64,000 nt of DNA from Bradyrhizobium sp. 164. Lineage in GTDB: Bacteria > Pseudomonadota > Alphaproteobacteria > Rhizobiales > Xanthobacteraceae. The first letter of the stretch is position 1, and every line of letters begins with the position of its first letter. Location: the NCBI RefSeq assembly GCF_023073715.1, contig NZ_JADPKA010000006.1:62001-126000 (forward strand), in the 5' to 3' direction. Positions 26,033 through 34,290 of this stretch are shown in pieces. A program made the position numbers and the translations under genes. The notes under the pieces are model-generated. The model ran no database searches and was not told where the DNA came from. It was given only the letters and a program-made list of their open reading frames with translations.

Positions 26033-26806
26033 TTAGCGCTCGACGAACGCCTTTTCGATCACGAAATGGCCAGGCTTGTTGCCGGAGCCTTCGACGAAGT
26101 CGCGGCCTTCGAACATCAGCTTCAGCTCTTCGAGCATCGCCGGGCTGCCGCACATCATGATGCGGTCGGTTGCGATGTCGAGCGGGCTTTGACCGATGTC
26201 GTTGAAGATCTGCTCGGAGTTGATGAGGTCGGTGATGCGGCCGCGGTTGCGGAACGGCTCGCGGGTCACGGTCGGGTAGTAGACGAGCTTGTCCGCGAGC
26301 AGTTCGCCGAACACCTCGTCCTCGCGCAAATTCGCGACCAGCTTCTCGCCATAGGCGAGCTCGGAGACCTGGCGGCAGCCATGGACCAGCACGATCGACT
26401 CGAACTGGTCATAAACCTCGGGATCCTTGATCAGGCTCGCGAACGGCGCAAGGCCGGTTCCGGTCGACAACAGCATCAGCCGCTTGCCGGGAAGCAGATT
26501 GTCGGTGATCAGCGTCCCGGTCGCCTTGCGACCGACCAGAATGGTGTCGCCTTCCTTGATCTTTTGAAGGCGCGAGGTCAGCGGACCGTCCTGAACCTTG
26601 ATCGAGAAAAACTCGAGCTGTTCCTCGTGATTGGCGCTCGCCATGCTGTAGGCGCGCAGCAGCGGGCGGCCATCAACCTCGAGGCCGATCATGGCGAACT
26701 GGCCGTTCTGGAAGCGGAAGCCGGTATCACGCGTGGCGCGGAAGCTGAACAGCGTGTCGGTCCAGTGGTGGACGGAAAGAACCTTTTCTCGGTAAAACGC
26801 GCTCAT
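26033..26806 (-). CDS. fpr: Ferredoxin--NADP+ reductase
   Basis: A 257-residue FAD enzyme that exchanges electrons between NADPH and ferredoxin or flavodoxin. The FAD-binding RAYSMAS lies near residue 52, the NADP-binding LLSTGTGLAPFASLIKDP near residue 112, and RIMMCGSPAMLEELK near 218. It ends FVIEKAFVER, as bacterial subclass I Fpr proteins do. ATG 26806 gives the canonical length. It is divergent from an ATP-grasp gene. It could serve oxidative-stress defence or supply electrons to the Fe-S GOGAT-type protein downstream. Confidence 0.95.
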   Translation of the reverse strand: MSAFYREKVLSVHHWTDTLFSFRATRDTGFRFQNGQFAMIGLEVDGRPLLRAYSMASANHEEQLEFFSIKVQDGPLTSRLQKIKEGDTILVGRKATGTLITDNLLPGKRLMLLSTGTGLAPFASLIKDPEVYDQFESIVLVHGCRQVSELAYGEKLVANLREDEVFGELLADKLVYYPTVTREPFRNRGRITDLINSEQIFNDIGQSPLDIATDRIMMCGSPAMLEELKLMFEGRDFVEGSGNKPGHFVIEKAFVER

Positions 26807-27179
26807 GATTTTCGATCTTCCGAATATTTGCGGTTTTCGGGCAAAAGCATCGCCCTGCCCCTGACGGCGGGGCGAGCACCATTTGCCTGGCGGAGGATTT
26901 CGCGTGTGTGATCTACGCCATTGAGACCAATAATCAACCTCGTTTCGGAAGCAATTGGTGCCGACCAAACCGGCATTTGGGCGGAATTGGGCGCATCATT
27001 AATGGATTTGCTGCCCCGCGCGCGCGGCGGGCAATTTCTTTTCCCTGGGGGGCTCGATGGCAGCAGTTAATTTCCGTGGCGCTAACGAGAATTTCATTAA
27101 GAATAGCTCTGATTTTGACCCCGGTTTGGCGCCGTTTCCCGCATTTTCGCGGCTTTTGGCGACAGGAACGACCGAAACC
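26807..27179. other. Divergent intergenic region between fpr and the ATP-grasp gene
   Basis: A 373-bp spacer that is AT-richer than its surroundings, with stretches such as ATTAATGGATTT and TTCATTAAGAATAG. It should contain both divergent promoters, but I cannot place -35/-10 boxes with confidence. An in-frame ATG at 27057 with GGGGGG before it could extend the ATP-grasp protein by 41 residues, but that stretch has atypical codon use for this genome. Confidence 0.4.
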
Positions 27180-27980
27180 ATGGCGAGCGGCGAGCGGATC
27201 TTCATCCAGGCGATCAGGCGCTATTGCGCGGACCATGGCATTGCGGTCGATGTCCATGCCAGCGGCTGGCTGGTTGCGATGCGCCGGGGCAAGACGCGCC
27301 GCTTCGCCTTCGGCTACGACATCGGCCTCAACAGCGCCATCGCGCATCGTCTCGCCAACGACAAATCGGCCACCGCCGAGGCGCTGGCGCTGGAGGGCGT
27401 GCCGTGCATTCCGCATCAACTGTTCCTCAACCCGAAGCTCGGCCAGAATGTCGTTGGCCCCACCTGGCGAGGTGCAATGCTTGAGCTGCTTCACGGCCAT
27501 CCGCAAGGCGTGGTGGTGAAGCCGAATGAGGGGACATCGGGGCGCTCGGTGTTCAAGGTGACGACGGAGGCGGAACTGGATCACGCGGTTGGCGAGGTTT
27601 TTTCGATGAGTGCCGGCCTCGTGATCTCGCCCTATGTCGCGATCGAGGACGAGGTCCGTGTGGTGCTGCTCGATGATGTACCCCTCGTCGTCTACGGCAA
27701 GCAGCGTGGCAGAGATTGGCGACACAATCTTGATGGCGGCGCAAAGCCGGTATTGCTGGAGAGCGGCGAGGTTCGAACGGCTTGCGTGAAGCTCGCGATC
27801 GATGCCGCGCGCGCGATCGGCATCGCCTTTGCGTCGATCGACGTGGTGCGCGTCGACGCCGATTGGTGCGTGCTCGAGATCAATTCCGGCGTGATGATGG
27901 AGTCGCTGGCGAAGCTGCATCCGGAGTTGGTGCAGGCGACGTACGACGCGGCGCTGGACCGGGTGTTTGCCGGACGTTAG
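27180..27980 (+). CDS. ATP-grasp enzyme, RimK-like
   Basis: A 266-residue ATP-grasp ligase. The N-terminal part binds the substrate (RFAFGYDIGLNSAIAHRLANDKSAT). The ATP-grasp fold shows the lysine strand GVVVKPNEGTSGRSVFKV, the nucleotide region VISPYVAIEDEVRVVLLDDVPLVVYGKQR, and the Mg-binding end VLEINSGVMMESL. Such enzymes join a carboxylate to an amine through an acyl phosphate (RimK, cyanophycin synthetase-like). Substrates are unknown. AGGAACG lies about nine bases before the ATG at 27180; 27057 is the alternative start. It ends just before a palindromic repeat. Confidence 0.8.
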   Translation: MASGERIFIQAIRRYCADHGIAVDVHASGWLVAMRRGKTRRFAFGYDIGLNSAIAHRLANDKSATAEALALEGVPCIPHQLFLNPKLGQNVVGPTWRGAMLELLHGHPQGVVVKPNEGTSGRSVFKVTTEAELDHAVGEVFSMSAGLVISPYVAIEDEVRVVLLDDVPLVVYGKQRGRDWRHNLDGGAKPVLLESGEVRTACVKLAIDAARAIGIAFASIDVVRVDADWCVLEINSGVMMESLAKLHPELVQATYDAALDRVFAGR

Positions 27981-28000
27981 CAGCGGCGGCGCAGGTGCCC

Positions 28001-28149
28001 ACCCTCCCTGGAGGGGGAGGGTCGCTGTGCACGGCGCGAAGCGGAATCCGCAGCGGGGTGGGGTGATCTCTCCACTTCGAACACTGCCCGTGGGGAGAGA
28101 TTACCCCACCCCCGCTCGCGCTTCGACCATCCCCGTTCAAGGGGAGGGT
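28001..28149. repeat. Palindromic intergenic repeat (GGAGGGT/ACCCTCC family), copy 1
   Basis: It begins ACCCTCCCTGGAGGGGGAGGGT and ends CCCCGTTCAAGGGGAGGGT, with inner arms GGGGTGGGGTGATCTCTCC and GGGGAGAGATTACCCCACCCC. It fills the space between the convergent ATP-grasp and binding-protein genes, so it may act as a bidirectional terminator. The second copy is at 40163-40391. Confidence 0.85.
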
Positions 28150-28164
28150 AAGAGAGAAAGCCGC

Positions 28165-29106
28165 CTAATTATTCGCGCCCGGCGAATCGTCCATCGCCTT
28201 GAAGGCTTCTTCCAGTTGCAGCGAGATCGGTACGTTCAGCCGTTCGCCGGTGGGAAGCCTGGCTGTGAACCATTTGTTGTAGAGCGGGATGAGGTCGCGG
28301 TTGGAACCGAGCTTGCGGAAGGCGCGCTCGACCACGGCGGCGAGTTGCGGCTCGCCCTTCCTGAACATGATGCCGTAGGGATCGTAGGACAGATAGTCCC
28401 CGACCACGCGAAAATATTCCTGGGCCTTGTGACGCGCAATCAGGCCGTAGAGCAGGATGTCGTCGGTCGCGAACGCATCCGCCTTGCCGTCGTTCACCAT
28501 CTGAAACGACTGCTCGTGATCCGGCGCGGTCACGATGTTAAGACCGAGCGAGAGCTTCTTGTCGGCTGCCTGGATCGCCTGCTCGTTCGTGGTGCCCTTC
28601 GTCACCACGATGGTCTTGCCCTTCAGATCTGTCAGCGACCGGACGTTCGACGCCTTCGGCACCATCAGCTTGGTGCCGGCGACGAACATCAGTGGCGAGA
28701 AGGCAACGCGCTTGCCGCGCTCGGCATTGGCGGTGGTCGAGCCGCATTCAAGGTCGATCTTGTTCTGGAGCACGGCCTCGATGCGGTCGTCCGAGGTGAC
28801 CTTGACGTAATCTATCCTGAGATTGGGATCGTCGACCTCGATGCCGATCTCCTCGACGATGGCTTCGCAGAGCTCGAGGCTGTAGCCGATCGGGCGACCC
28901 GCCTGGTCGAGGAAGGAGAACGGCGGCGAGCTCTCGCGATAGCCGAGCCGCACCGCGTGCGCCTTCTTGATGGCCGACAGCGTCGGGCTGAGCCCTTCGC
29001 TGCCGGTCTGGGCGAATGCCGAGCTCACGAACAACGAAGTCGTCAGCAAACATGCCGCGAGCCACAGGCAGAATGAGGTCAGTGACCTCGCCAGGAACTG
29101 GCCCAT
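28165..29106 (-). CDS. Periplasmic amino-acid-binding protein (glutamate/aspartate type)
   Basis: A 313-residue family 3 solute-binding protein with a signal peptide (hydrophobic core ending SSAFA-Q). Family features include VRLGYRESSPPFSFLDQAGRPIGYSLELCEAIVEEI, DLECGSTTANAERGKRVAFSPLMF and TKGTTNEQAIQ. The sequence resembles GltI-type glutamate/aspartate binding proteins. No ABC permease or ATPase is adjacent. Instead it lies nine bases downstream of a DAACS symporter gene on the same strand, so it is co-transcribed with a secondary transporter for the same class of substrate. Confidence 0.88.
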   Translation of the reverse strand: MGQFLARSLTSFCLWLAACLLTTSLFVSSAFAQTGSEGLSPTLSAIKKAHAVRLGYRESSPPFSFLDQAGRPIGYSLELCEAIVEEIGIEVDDPNLRIDYVKVTSDDRIEAVLQNKIDLECGSTTANAERGKRVAFSPLMFVAGTKLMVPKASNVRSLTDLKGKTIVVTKGTTNEQAIQAADKKLSLGLNIVTAPDHEQSFQMVNDGKADAFATDDILLYGLIARHKAQEYFRVVGDYLSYDPYGIMFRKGEPQLAAVVERAFRKLGSNRDLIPLYNKWFTARLPTGERLNVPISLQLEEAFKAMDDSPGANN

Positions 29107-29115
29107 GGTTCGCTC

Positions 29116-30414
29116 CTACCCATGGCCGGCCATTGCGGGCACTTCACCGGGCACCATATCCTCGGGCACCGCATCACTAGGTCCAAGCTCGTGCTCGGGC
29201 CCGAGTTCGCCTTCCCATTTGGCCACGACCGAGGTCGCCAGCGTGTTGCCGATCACGTTGGTGGCGCTGCGGCCCATATCCAGGAAGGTGTCGATGCCCA
29301 TGATCATCAAGAGGCCTGCCTCGGGGATGTTGAACTGCGCCAGCGTCGAGGCGATCACGACGAGCGAGGCGCGCGGCACGCCGGCGACGCCCTTGGAGGT
29401 GATCATCAGCGTCGCCAGCATGGCGAGCTGGGTGCCGAGCGGCATGTCGATGTGGTAGCTCTGCGCGATGAAGACGCTGGCGAAGGTGCAGTACATCATC
29501 GTGCCGTCGAGGTTGAACGAATAGCCGAGCGGCAGCACGAAGCTCGAGATCCGCGACGAGGCGCCGAAGCGGTTGAGGCCCTCCAGCGTCTTCGGATAGG
29601 CCGCTTCCGAGCTCGCGGTCGAGAAGGCGATCATCAGGGGCTCGCGGATCAGCTTCAGCAGATGGCCGTAGCGTGGCCCGATCACAATGAAGCCGACGAT
29701 GACCAGGATGGTCCACAGGATCGCCAGCGAGAGATAGAAGCCGCCCATGAAGACGACGAGCTTCCAGAGCACCAAGAGGCCGTTCTTGGCGACCGTCGCG
29801 GTGATGGCGGCCCATACCGCGAGTGGCGCGAACAACATCACGTAGCTCGTCACCTTTAGCATGATGTGGCCGATGTCGTCGATCAGCGCCAGGATCGGCT
29901 TAGAGCGCTCGGGCATCGCGCCCATCGCCACCGAGAAGAACACGGCGAAGATCACGATCTGGAGGATTTCGTTCTGCGCCATCGCGTCCGCGATCGAGGT
30001 CGGGATCAAATGGGTCAAGAATTTCTCGATTGAGAAGGCGGAAACCGGCAGGCCTGTCGATTGGCCCGCCGCGGGCAGCGTGCCGGGGAAGTTCGCGCCG
30101 GGCTGAAGCAAATTCACCATGATGAGGCCGAGCAGCAGCGACACGAAGGAGGCGCTGACGAACCAGCCCATGGTCTTGGCGAAGATGCGGCCGAGCTTGG
30201 AGCCGGAGCCCATATGGGCGATGCCGCCGACCAGGGTCGCGAACACCAGCGGCGCGATGATCATCTTGATCAGGCGCAGGAACATCATGGCGATCAGGTT
30301 GATGGACGAGGCCCAGTCGGCGCGCGTGTCGGGCAGGAAATTGTAGATCGCCGAGCCCATGACAATGCCCAGCACCATCGCGGCCAGAATGTATTGCGTG
30401 AACCTGTTGGACAT
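29116..30414 (-). CDS. Dicarboxylate/amino acid:cation symporter (DAACS family)
   Basis: A 432-residue inner-membrane symporter of the GltP/DctA family that moves glutamate, aspartate or C4-dicarboxylates with H+ or Na+. Signature regions are STASSEAAYPKTLEGLNRFG (HP1 serine-rich hairpin), GYSFNLDGTMMYCTFASVFIAQ (the NMDGT-like motif, here NLDGT) and SKGVAGVPRASLVVIASTL (HP2). The C-terminal tail is acidic. The first gene of a two-gene operon, it is followed after nine bases by a glutamate-type binding protein, an unusual pairing for this family. Confidence 0.92.
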   Translation of the reverse strand: MSNRFTQYILAAMVLGIVMGSAIYNFLPDTRADWASSINLIAMMFLRLIKMIIAPLVFATLVGGIAHMGSGSKLGRIFAKTMGWFVSASFVSLLLGLIMVNLLQPGANFPGTLPAAGQSTGLPVSAFSIEKFLTHLIPTSIADAMAQNEILQIVIFAVFFSVAMGAMPERSKPILALIDDIGHIMLKVTSYVMLFAPLAVWAAITATVAKNGLLVLWKLVVFMGGFYLSLAILWTILVIVGFIVIGPRYGHLLKLIREPLMIAFSTASSEAAYPKTLEGLNRFGASSRISSFVLPLGYSFNLDGTMMYCTFASVFIAQSYHIDMPLGTQLAMLATLMITSKGVAGVPRASLVVIASTLAQFNIPEAGLLMIMGIDTFLDMGRSATNVIGNTLATSVVAKWEGELGPEHELGPSDAVPEDMVPGEVPAMAGHG

Positions 30415-30619
30415 CGCTTACCCCCACGTACACCGGCGCTTCATGATGTCGCAGATATCACAGCGACGCAACACGCTTTGCGTGTGCTCGTGTTGGCCGG
30501 ATGTTCTCGTTGTGAAATGGAACGCCGCGATCTAGCTTTCATGCAGCGCACAACAAATGCGGCTTGCACGTTTTCTTGGCTGCCGCTGCATCAATAAAAC
30601 GATCGGAGAGGGGAACGCC

Positions 30620-31620
30620 ATGAGCGGCAACATCAATCGCCAGATTCTCCTGGTGGAAAAGCCCAGCGGCAAGCTCGGGCCCGAGCATTTCAAGATGGTG
30701 GAGAACGCAGTGCCGGAGCCGAAGGACGGCGAGGCCCTGCTGCGCGTGCGATACATCTCGCTCGACGCCGCCAACCGCGCCTGGATGCACGGCGCGACCT
30801 ATCGCTCCGCCGTCGAAGCCAACAGCGTGATGGCCGGCGGCGCCATTGCCGAGGTTGTCAGCTCGAAGGCGCCGGAGCTGGCGGCGGGCGACATCGTGTT
30901 CGGTGACACCGGCTGGCAGGAATATGCCGCGGTGCCGGCGAAGCATCTCACCAAGATGCCGAAACTCGAGCCGATGACGCATCTGCTCAGCGTGTTCGGC
31001 ATCGCCGGCCTGACCGCCTATTTCGGCCTGCTGGAGATCGGAAAGCCCAAGGAGGGCGAGACGGTCGTGGTCTCCGCGGCCGCGGGCTCGGTCGGCTCAC
31101 TCGTCGGACAGATCGCCAAGATCAAAGGATGCCTCGTGATCGGCATCGCCGGCGGCGCCGACAAATGCAATTGGCTGACCTCCGAGCTCGGCTTTGATGC
31201 GGCCGTGGACTACAAGGACGGCGCGGTGTTCAAGGCGCTGCGCGCAGCTGCAGCCAAGGGCATCGACGTCTATTTCGACAATGTCGGCGGCGACATTCTG
31301 GAAGCCTGCCTGCCGCAGATGAACAATTACGGCCGCATCGCCTGCTGCGGTGCGGTCTCGCAATATGACGGCGCGCCCGCCGCACACGGCCGCGCGGCGT
31401 GCCCGGCTTGATCGTGGTGAAGCGGCTCGTCATGCAGGGCTTCATCGTGATGGACTACATGAAGGACAGCCAGCGCGCACTGGCAGACCTCCAAGCGTGG
31501 GTCAAATCGGGCAAGCTGAAGGTGCAAGAGGACATTATCGATGGCCTCGAGAACACACCGCACGCGCTGATTGGATTGCTGGCGGGCGAGAACCGCGGCA
31601 AGCGCATGATAAGGCTCTGA
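30620..31620 (+). pseudogene. NADP-dependent MDR oxidoreductase, frameshifted
   Basis: The gene encodes a zinc-independent medium-chain reductase like bacterial curcumin reductase/prostaglandin reductase. NADP-binding VVSAAAGSVGSLVGQIAK and YFDNVGGDILEACL are intact. Near 31390 the frame breaks: the expected GGC-CCG-CGC-GGC-GTG reads GGCCGCGCGGCGTG, one C short. The first frame stops at 31411, and the next frame carries the normal C-terminus (GLIVVKRLVMQGFIVMDYM to the end at 31620). Restored length would be 333 residues, normal for the family. It is either a recent inactivation or a sequencing error in a C run. GGAGAGGGG precedes the ATG. Confidence 0.85.
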
Positions 31621-31677
31621 GACGCCGCCACGGCGCAATTGCACCAGCATAATTGACTTGCAGGAGAGATCAAAGCG

Positions 31678-31709
31678 GCGAATGATGCCACGCGCGAGGC
31701 ATCATTCGC
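31678..31709. terminator. 12-bp stem-loop after the MDR gene
   Basis: GCGAATGATGCC (31678-31689) pairs perfectly with GGCATCATTCGC (31698-31709) around an 8-base loop. No T-run follows directly. It lies between the MDR pseudogene and the cysteine-rich protein gene and could terminate the former or be an operator for the latter. Confidence 0.5.
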
Positions 31710-31775
31710 GACGATTGCGATTGCATTACATTTTAAGAGTCGTCGGCGTGACCGACAGGGCAGGAAATCAGCCAG

Positions 31776-32612
31776 ATGTTCAACACGTTGAAACATGCAT
31801 CAACGCGCAAGGTGTTGCTGACGGCAGCGTTCTTCGCAACTGCAACAGGCGCGTTGGCGCAAACGCCGACCGAGGCGCAGAAGAGCGCCATCCGCTCGGC
31901 ATGCCGCTCGGACTTCATGGCGCATTGCTCGAGCGTGACGCCCGGCGGCGTGGAAGCGTATCAATGTCTGGCAAAGAACATGTCCAGCCTGTCATCGGGA
32001 TGCCAGATCGCGGTCCGCGCGGTAGAGCCTGCTTCGGCTCCGAAGACCGAAGCTGCGCCCGCTGCGCCGAAGACCGAGGCTGCGCCCAAGGCAGCAGCGG
32101 CGCCTGCCGCGCCGAAGGCTGACTCCGCTCCCGCTGCAAAGCCGGCCGCCGCGCCGGCGCCGAAGGCTGCTGCCGCCACGCAGCCGAGCAGCGCGCAGGT
32201 TGCGGCGGTCAGGAGCGCGTGCCGCGCCGATTATCCTAAGGTGTGCGCCAGCGTGCCGCCGGGCGGCGCCCCCGCGCTCGAATGCCTGGAGAAGAACAAG
32301 GCCAAGGTCTCGCCGGCCTGCCAGAGCGCGTTGAGTGCGGCGTCCGGCGGTGGCGCGGCTGCAACGGCAGCGCCCGCGGGTGCAGCTCCCGCGGCAGCAG
32401 CGCCGGCGGCCGCGCCAGCGGCGATCGCTTTGCGCCCGCTGCGGCCGCGCGAAGAACTGTTCATCGCAAGGTCGGCCTGCGGCGCCGACATCCGCACGCT
32501 CTGCGCCGGCGTCGCGCCCGGCGGCGGCCGCATCATTCAATGCATCTCCAGCAATGCCGCCTCGCTATCGCCCGCGTGCAAGGACGTGCTCGCCCCGTTC
32601 GCAGTGCGATGA
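31776..32612 (+). CDS. Secreted protein with three identical cysteine-spaced repeats
   Basis: A 278-residue secreted protein (signal peptide ending GALA-Q). It contains three copies of a four-cysteine unit with exactly the same spacing, C-x7-C-x12-C-x11-C, at residues 43-76, 149-182 and 235-268. The units share SAC(R/G)xD, a GG turn, and S(P/S)xC near the end. They resemble the eukaryotic Golgi Cys-rich (GLG1) repeat. Between them are Ala/Pro/Lys-rich linkers (residues 84-140 and 190-222) that should be extended. A periplasmic or surface role with two disulfides per unit is inferred. Function unknown. Confidence 0.85.
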   Translation: MFNTLKHASTRKVLLTAAFFATATGALAQTPTEAQKSAIRSACRSDFMAHCSSVTPGGVEAYQCLAKNMSSLSSGCQIAVRAVEPASAPKTEAAPAAPKTEAAPKAAAAPAAPKADSAPAAKPAAAPAPKAAAATQPSSAQVAAVRSACRADYPKVCASVPPGGAPALECLEKNKAKVSPACQSALSAASGGGAAATAAPAGAAPAAAAPAAAPAAIALRPLRPREELFIARSACGADIRTLCAGVAPGGGRIIQCISSNAASLSPACKDVLAPFAVR

Positions 32613-32744
32613 GGCGGCGCACGATCGCGCGCCAAGGCACAGGGGCAATGATTGGCAGCGTGCGCGAATGAATTCCCGCACGCCTGCAACGACAAGTCTT
32701 TTGCAAGGATCCGATTTCGATCACGACCAGACCGGGAGGACAAC

Positions 32745-32960
32745 ATGCGTTCATTGCTGCTCGTCGCTTCTGCACTCCTCGCCTTCGCAGCAACCATGAC
32801 GTTCGAGGCCACCGACGCCAATGCGGTGGTCTGCGCCCGCGGCGTGTATCGCGCCGGCTGCGCCGGGCCGAACGCGGCGGTCGTGGTCCGCAAGCCGGTT
32901 CCGGCCGTCCGCTGCACCAGGGTGCTGGTGAACGGGGTCTACGTGAAGCGCTGCGTCTGA
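32745..32960 (+). CDS. Small secreted cysteine-containing protein
   Basis: A 71-residue protein with a signal peptide (MRSLLLVASALLAFAATMTFEATDANA-V). The mature 44 residues contain four cysteines in CARGVYRAGCAGPNAAVVVRK and VRCTRVLVNGVYVKRC, which may form two disulfides. GGGAGGA lies seven bases before the ATG. The function is unknown. It follows the triple-repeat cysteine protein on the same strand after 132 bases. Confidence 0.78.
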   Translation: MRSLLLVASALLAFAATMTFEATDANAVVCARGVYRAGCAGPNAAVVVRKPVPAVRCTRVLVNGVYVKRCV

Positions 32961-33117
32961 CGGTGCGCATGGCCAAGCCCGCGTGGTTTGGCTATGCTTG
33001 GGCGCGAAACTGCTTCGGACACGCGCCAAACGCGCGTTCGGGACTGAGCTTCGGCGCGCCTCGTCTTTCATAATTCCGCTGGCGCCGGACGCCGGAGCAC
33101 ATTAGTCTACCCCTAGA

Positions 33118-33135
33118 TAGTGAGTATACTGTCAA
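33118..33135. promoter_or_regulatory. Candidate MarR operator and promoter of the CoA-ligase operon
   Basis: TAGTGAGTATACTGTCAA shares 13 consecutive bases (AGTATACTGTCAA) with the site before the gentisate dioxygenase gene. TATACT (33125-33130) can serve as the -10 box, with a weak -35 TTAGTC 17 bases upstream. The start codon at 33151 is so close that the Shine-Dalgarno AGGGAGG would lie at the very 5' end of the mRNA. Confidence 0.65.
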
Positions 33136-33150
33136 TTAGGGAGGCAGACG

Positions 33151-34290
33151 TTGCGGATCGCCGTGATTGGCGGGGGGCCCGGTGGGCTCTACTTCGCCTA
33201 TCTCTGGAAGAGGCGTCACCCCGAGGATCAAGTCGACCTGTTCGAACAGAACCCGGCCGACGCGACCTGGGGCTTTGGCGTCGTGTTCTCGGACCAGGCT
33301 TTGGAATTCCTGCGCGCCGACGACCCCGAAACGGTCGACGCGATCGCGCCGCATATGGAGAGCTGGGAGAACATCACGCTGAACCTGCACGGGGACAGCG
33401 TCGCCATCGACGGGGTCGGCTTCTCCTCGATCGGACGGCTCGAGCTGCTCAAGTTCCTGCAGCAGCGCGCGCTCGATGCCGGCGTCACCCCGCGCTTCGA
33501 CACCCAGATCCATGCGATCGACCAACTGAACGGCCACGATCTCATCGTCGCCGCCGACGGCCTCAACTCGCTGGTGCGCCGGGCCTATGAGGGCGATTTC
33601 GGCACCTCGCTGTCCTACTCCTCCAACAAGTTCGTCTGGTACGGCACCTCGAAACGCTTTGACACGCTGTCGCAGACTTTCGTGAAGACCGACCGCGGCG
33701 CCTTCAACGCCCATCACTACCGCTACTCGCCGAACATGAGCACCTTCCTGGTCGAATGCGACCACGCGACATGGCAGGCCTACGGCTTCGCCTACAAGGA
33801 CGTCGAGCAGTCCAAGGGCGTTTGCGAGGAGGTGTTTGCCGACACGCTTGGCGGCCATTGCCTCGTCTCCAACAAATCGGTCTGGCGCAACTTTCCCTGG
33901 GTCTGGAACGAGCACTGGTCGTTCAAGAACATCGTGCTGCTCGGCGATGCCCTGCACTCGGCGCATTTCTCGATCGGATCGGGCACGCGGCTCGCGATCG
34001 AAGACGCCATCGCGCTGGTCAAGGCGCTGGAATCGGATGCGCATTTGTCGACCGCGCTGCATCGGTACCAGGCCGCGCGCAAGCCGATCGTGCAAAAACT
34101 CGTCGATGCCGCGCGCACCAGCGCGTTCTGGTACGAGCACTTCGCCGACCATATGAAGCTGCCCGTGATGGATTTCGCCTATAGCTACATCACCCGGTCC
34201 GGCCGTATCGACGATTCCCGGCTGCGGGCGATGTCCCCGGCCTTCATGGCGCGCTACGAGGCGGCCAAGAACGGCGGGGGTGCGGCATGA
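33151..34290 (+). CDS. FAD-dependent monooxygenase, aromatic-acyl-CoA hydroxylase-like
   Basis: A 379-residue group A flavin hydroxylase. The FAD motif is IAVIGGGPGGLYFAYLWKRRHPEDQVDLFEQN at the N-terminus, the DG motif is LIVAADGLNSLVRR near residue 135, and the GD motif is NIVLLGDALHSAHFSIGSGTRLAIEDA near 263. The overall pattern resembles salicylyl-CoA 5-hydroxylase and the monooxygenase half of 2-aminobenzoyl-CoA monooxygenase/reductase; the C-terminal reductase half of the latter is absent. It starts with TTG, preceded by AGGGAGG. Its TGA overlaps the ligase ATG (ATGA). The adjacent CoA ligase and gentisate dioxygenase imply a CoA-thioester substrate leading to gentisate (inference). Confidence 0.85.
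   Translation: MRIAVIGGGPGGLYFAYLWKRRHPEDQVDLFEQNPADATWGFGVVFSDQALEFLRADDPETVDAIAPHMESWENITLNLHGDSVAIDGVGFSSIGRLELLKFLQQRALDAGVTPRFDTQIHAIDQLNGHDLIVAADGLNSLVRRAYEGDFGTSLSYSSNKFVWYGTSKRFDTLSQTFVKTDRGAFNAHHYRYSPNMSTFLVECDHATWQAYGFAYKDVEQSKGVCEEVFADTLGGHCLVSNKSVWRNFPWVWNEHWSFKNIVLLGDALHSAHFSIGSGTRLAIEDAIALVKALESDAHLSTALHRYQAARKPIVQKLVDAARTSAFWYEHFADHMKLPVMDFAYSYITRSGRIDDSRLRAMSPAFMARYEAAKNGGGAA

Noticed and set aside
27057..27179. Upstream start for the ATP-grasp protein at 27057
   Set aside because: GGGGGG precedes this ATG, but the 41 extra residues come from AT-rich sequence with codon use unlike the gene and show no family similarity. Start 27180 is preferred.
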